DNA of 64,000 bases from Limnobaculum zhutongyuii (lineage in GTDB: Bacteria; Pseudomonadota; Gammaproteobacteria; Enterobacterales; Enterobacteriaceae), in contig NZ_CP034752.1 in assembly GCF_004295645.1 (NCBI RefSeq), forward strand, positions 744,001-808,000, read 5' to 3'. The notes beneath the pieces were generated by a model. The model made no database searches and was not told the DNA's origin. It saw only the letters and a list, made by a program, of their open reading frames with translations. How positions within the stretch are numbered: position 1 is the stretch's first letter; the number at the start of each line of letters is the position of its first letter. Made by a program: the position numbers and the translations under genes. Positions 61,996 to 64,000 of the stretch are shown piece after piece.

Positions 61996-63286
61996 CGCGA
62001 TAGCGCATGCGATTATTGGTGCGGCAGTGGCTCAGGCCAGCGGTAACAGCGCAGCTTCCGGGGCTATTGGTGCTGCAAGCGGTGAGCTGATGGCGCAGTT
62101 AATTACCGAGAAGTTGTACGATGGTAGAAAACCGGAAGACTTGACGGAAGCGGAACGCCAGACGGTGGCAGCACTGGCAATGATAGCGTCGGGTGCAATT
62201 GGCGGGGTGGCTGGGGATAGTACGGAATCTATGGCAACGGCGGCCGGGGCGGGGTATAACGCGGCAGTGAATAACCACCTGACAACAGGTGAAAAACAGG
62301 TTCTTGATCGTAAAGAGAAGGAATACGCCTCAGCCTGTCAGGGTGGTAATGCAGGAAGTGGTGCCTGTCAGGAACTGAAACAAGATATTGATAAGCTGAG
62401 AGACAAAGGCAGTAGTATTGATAAAGTGGAAGAGAATGAGTTTGGCCCTGATTTTCAACTTGCAGGTACGGAGCAAATTGAGCACAAGCCGGGGGATATT
62501 GTTAGTTGTGTAAACTCCGGGAATGGTTTTTGTGTTGTTACCGAGCAGTCAACCAACAACGGTAAAGAATGGGTTTTAGCTGAGGCTAATGAAGTTCAGG
62601 CTATTGCAGCCAAACATCAAAATGGCAGTTCGGAAGACTTTATTAAAGAGCTGGGTGCGGCTTATTTTAATGCGGGGTGTGGATTGCCGGGTGGTGCTTC
62701 TGCAATATGTAAGACGTATTCTGCTGCCGGTGGTGCCAATCCGATTGATGGTAAAGTTCCTACGGATGGGGAGCGGTTGTTATGGGCGATGGATGCGGCA
62801 ACAAATGCAGCAGGAACGGTGTGGTCAGTTAACCAATTACGTATTACTCCTAATACCTTGGATTATCGGGCTAGTTTAGCTAATCATCTGGCGAATTTTG
62901 ATGGTTTTACGCAAAAAACGGGAATTAAAGGGGCTCATAATGCTGATTCATTCTATGCTGCTGCAAGTCAATATAATGTTAAGATAATCAGTGAAATACC
63001 TGGAAACGTTAAAGGTATTACTCAAGTTACATATCAAATTCCAGCATATGATCGAGCAGGTAATATTATAGGATATAAAGCCGCTGAATTGCCTAAAACA
63101 ATTTATGATCCTAAAGTCTTTACAGATCAGAAAATGTTGGATTTAGGGAAAAGGGCATCTGCTATTGGTTATAAAAATGCTATGGCTAGCAGTAATGGTA
63201 CAGCGAATGTCATAGTTGAAGGTGTGACTTTTAGGATTTATGTAGACAAAGCCACTAGTGTTGTACGTAATTTCCATCCTCAATAG
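61904..63286 (+). pseudogene. cdiA: CdiA C-terminal part with EndoU-family toxin domain, out of frame
   Basis: The frame opens at TTG 61904 and codes 460 residues; the natural continuation of CdiA begins near 61914 (AAAASAPYLAQGVKALTEG). First come Ala/Gly-rich pretoxin residues with AAVNNHLTTGEKQ in place of the usual VENN, then an entry region with paired Cys, then the toxin (about the last 150 residues): GIKGAHNADSFYAAASQ with the EndoU His, an IPAYDRAGNIIGYKA loop, and ELPKTIYDPKVFTDQKM. This is the bacterial EndoU RNase pattern. A second catalytic His usually found about 15 residues on is not seen. The internal ATG 61976, behind AAGGG, could allow separate expression. Confidence 0.85.
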
Positions 63287-63299
63287 GACAATTTAATTA

Positions 63300-63659
63300 A
63301 TGAAATCATTATTTAAACAAATTGGCAATTTATCTAGAGAAGAAAGAATAATTACTGCTTATTTTGATATTATATTCGGGGATGGATACTTCTTAAAAGC
63401 CGTAGGTTATTTAGTTGAGAAGGTTAGTTTTCATGTAGATGGCGCCTATTGTACTTTTCCTGACATGAATAGTTATTATGAAGAAGAACATTTTGAAGGG
63501 GTTGAGTTTGCTTACGGTTATCCTCCTGAAGAAGAAGATACGATCATCGTAAGCGAAGATACTTGTTTTAGGTATACTCGGCTGGCTTGCGAAAAATACC
63601 TTCAGCTACATCCTGAAGATACTGAAAAAGTTAATGCGCTACTTGCCCAACTGCCATAA
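63300..63659 (+). CDS. cdiI: CdiI immunity protein for the EndoU-type CdiA toxin
   Basis: 119 acidic residues, beginning MKSLFKQIGNLSREERIITA, with HFEGVEFAYGYPPEEEDTIIVSEDTCF, the pattern of the CdiI family paired with EndoU CdiA toxins. It would bind and block the toxin in the cytoplasm. It starts 13 bases after the cdiA stop behind AGGA and is followed by a terminator. It appears intact although cdiA is broken. Confidence 0.85.
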   Translation: MKSLFKQIGNLSREERIITAYFDIIFGDGYFLKAVGYLVEKVSFHVDGAYCTFPDMNSYYEEEHFEGVEFAYGYPPEEEDTIIVSEDTCFRYTRLACEKYLQLHPEDTEKVNALLAQLP

Positions 63660-63668
63660 CAAAACAAG

Positions 63669-63706
63669 AAACTCCCGGCTATATATTTTAGTCGGGAGTT
63701 TGTTTA
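63669..63706 (+). terminator. Terminator after cdiI
   Basis: AAACTCCCG (63669-63677) pairs with CGGGAGTTT (63693-63701), extended by GCTA/TAGT inside, loop of 7, then GTTT. It closes the cdi transcript. Confidence 0.85.
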
Positions 63707-63895
63707 ACCATTAAATATTAACTATAACTTCAATTAACTTTCTCTTTTTTATTTTACAGCGTAATCATAAGCTATATGAAATATTTGGAGATTAGGTGAA
63801 ATATGTATCAATTGAAGTCTGGCAACGATAGATATTATAAGATTTAAAACAATATTGATGTCAATACCCTCAACCCAATAGCAAATGAGGAAAAT

Positions 63896-64000
63896 ATGAA
63901 AATTATCGATGAAATTGAAAGTGATGTGAAGGGTATAAGAGAGGTTCAATATAAAATACCATCTTACGATCGTGTCGGAAATATTACAGGTTACAAAGAC
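63896..64000 (+). pseudogene. Orphan EndoU-type CdiA C-terminal fragment, runs off the window
   Basis: From ATG 63896 (GAGGAAAAT upstream) the frame reads MKIIDEIESDVKGIREVQYK then PSYDRVGNITGYKD. This aligns without gaps with VKIISEIPGNVKGITQVTYQ and PAYDRAGNIIGYKA of the main toxin; about two thirds of residues are equal. Its N-terminal side, including the GAHN His, is absent, so this is a displaced partial toxin module. An orphan cdiA-CT/cdiI pair probably continues past the window. Confidence 0.75.

Overview
The window looks like an Enterobacterales chromosome. The ubiI-gcvTHP, yqfA-ygfZ-sdhE-cptA and creBCD blocks are all close to their E. coli counterparts, but creBCD sits beside sdhE-cptA and a foreign glycosyltransferase gene lies between ubiI and gcvT. 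The genus cannot be fixed from the sequence. A lineage outside Escherichia, such as Budviciaceae, is only a guess.

Layout. 1-19.8 kb is housekeeping: the end of ubiI, a TPR/glycosyltransferase gene, the glycine cleavage operon (with an intrinsic terminator between gcvH and gcvP), a MORN-repeat lipoprotein, an alanine/glycine:cation symporter, a four-helix membrane protein coupled to a 31-residue membrane ORF, yqfA, ygfZ, sdhE-cptA, and the creB-creC two-component system with its target creD. A CreB tag precedes creD, and creD carries 14 copies of a 9-bp Ala-Ser-Pro repeat.

20.2-22.6 kb and 54.7-63.7 kb are two halves of one contact-dependent inhibition (CDI) locus: cdiB transporter, cdiC acyltransferase, cdiA exoprotein with an EndoU-type C-terminal toxin, and cdiI immunity. 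A complete transposable prophage of the Mu type (22597-54712, 32,116 bp) has inserted after codon 7 of cdiA. Removing it together with one copy of the ACCG target duplication restores the conserved CdiA start. A second lesion, one extra G at 61911-61913, separates the toxin end from the rest of cdiA. With both lesions corrected the frame is 2,862 codons long. A partial second EndoU-like toxin tail begins at 63896 and runs off the window.

The prophage lies on the minus strand. Its left end (repressor, Ner, transposase A, ATPase B, early genes, GemA, Mor activator) is at high coordinates and its right end (tail fibre and fibre chaperone) abuts cdiC. The late genes follow Mu order: lysis, terminase, portal, head, protease, capsid, tail, baseplate, fibre. 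Its ends carry an imperfect inverted repeat and three transposase-like sites each. An identical 17-bp motif followed by a hairpin precedes each of the three apparent late operons (lysis/head, protease/tail, baseplate/fibre), where Mu has its late promoters. The tail chaperone has a textbook -1 frameshift signal. The major capsid gene is also split into two frames at the same slippery heptamer, either as a programmed frameshift or as a one-base lesion.

All assignments come from reading the translated sequence and recalling families. No database search was run.
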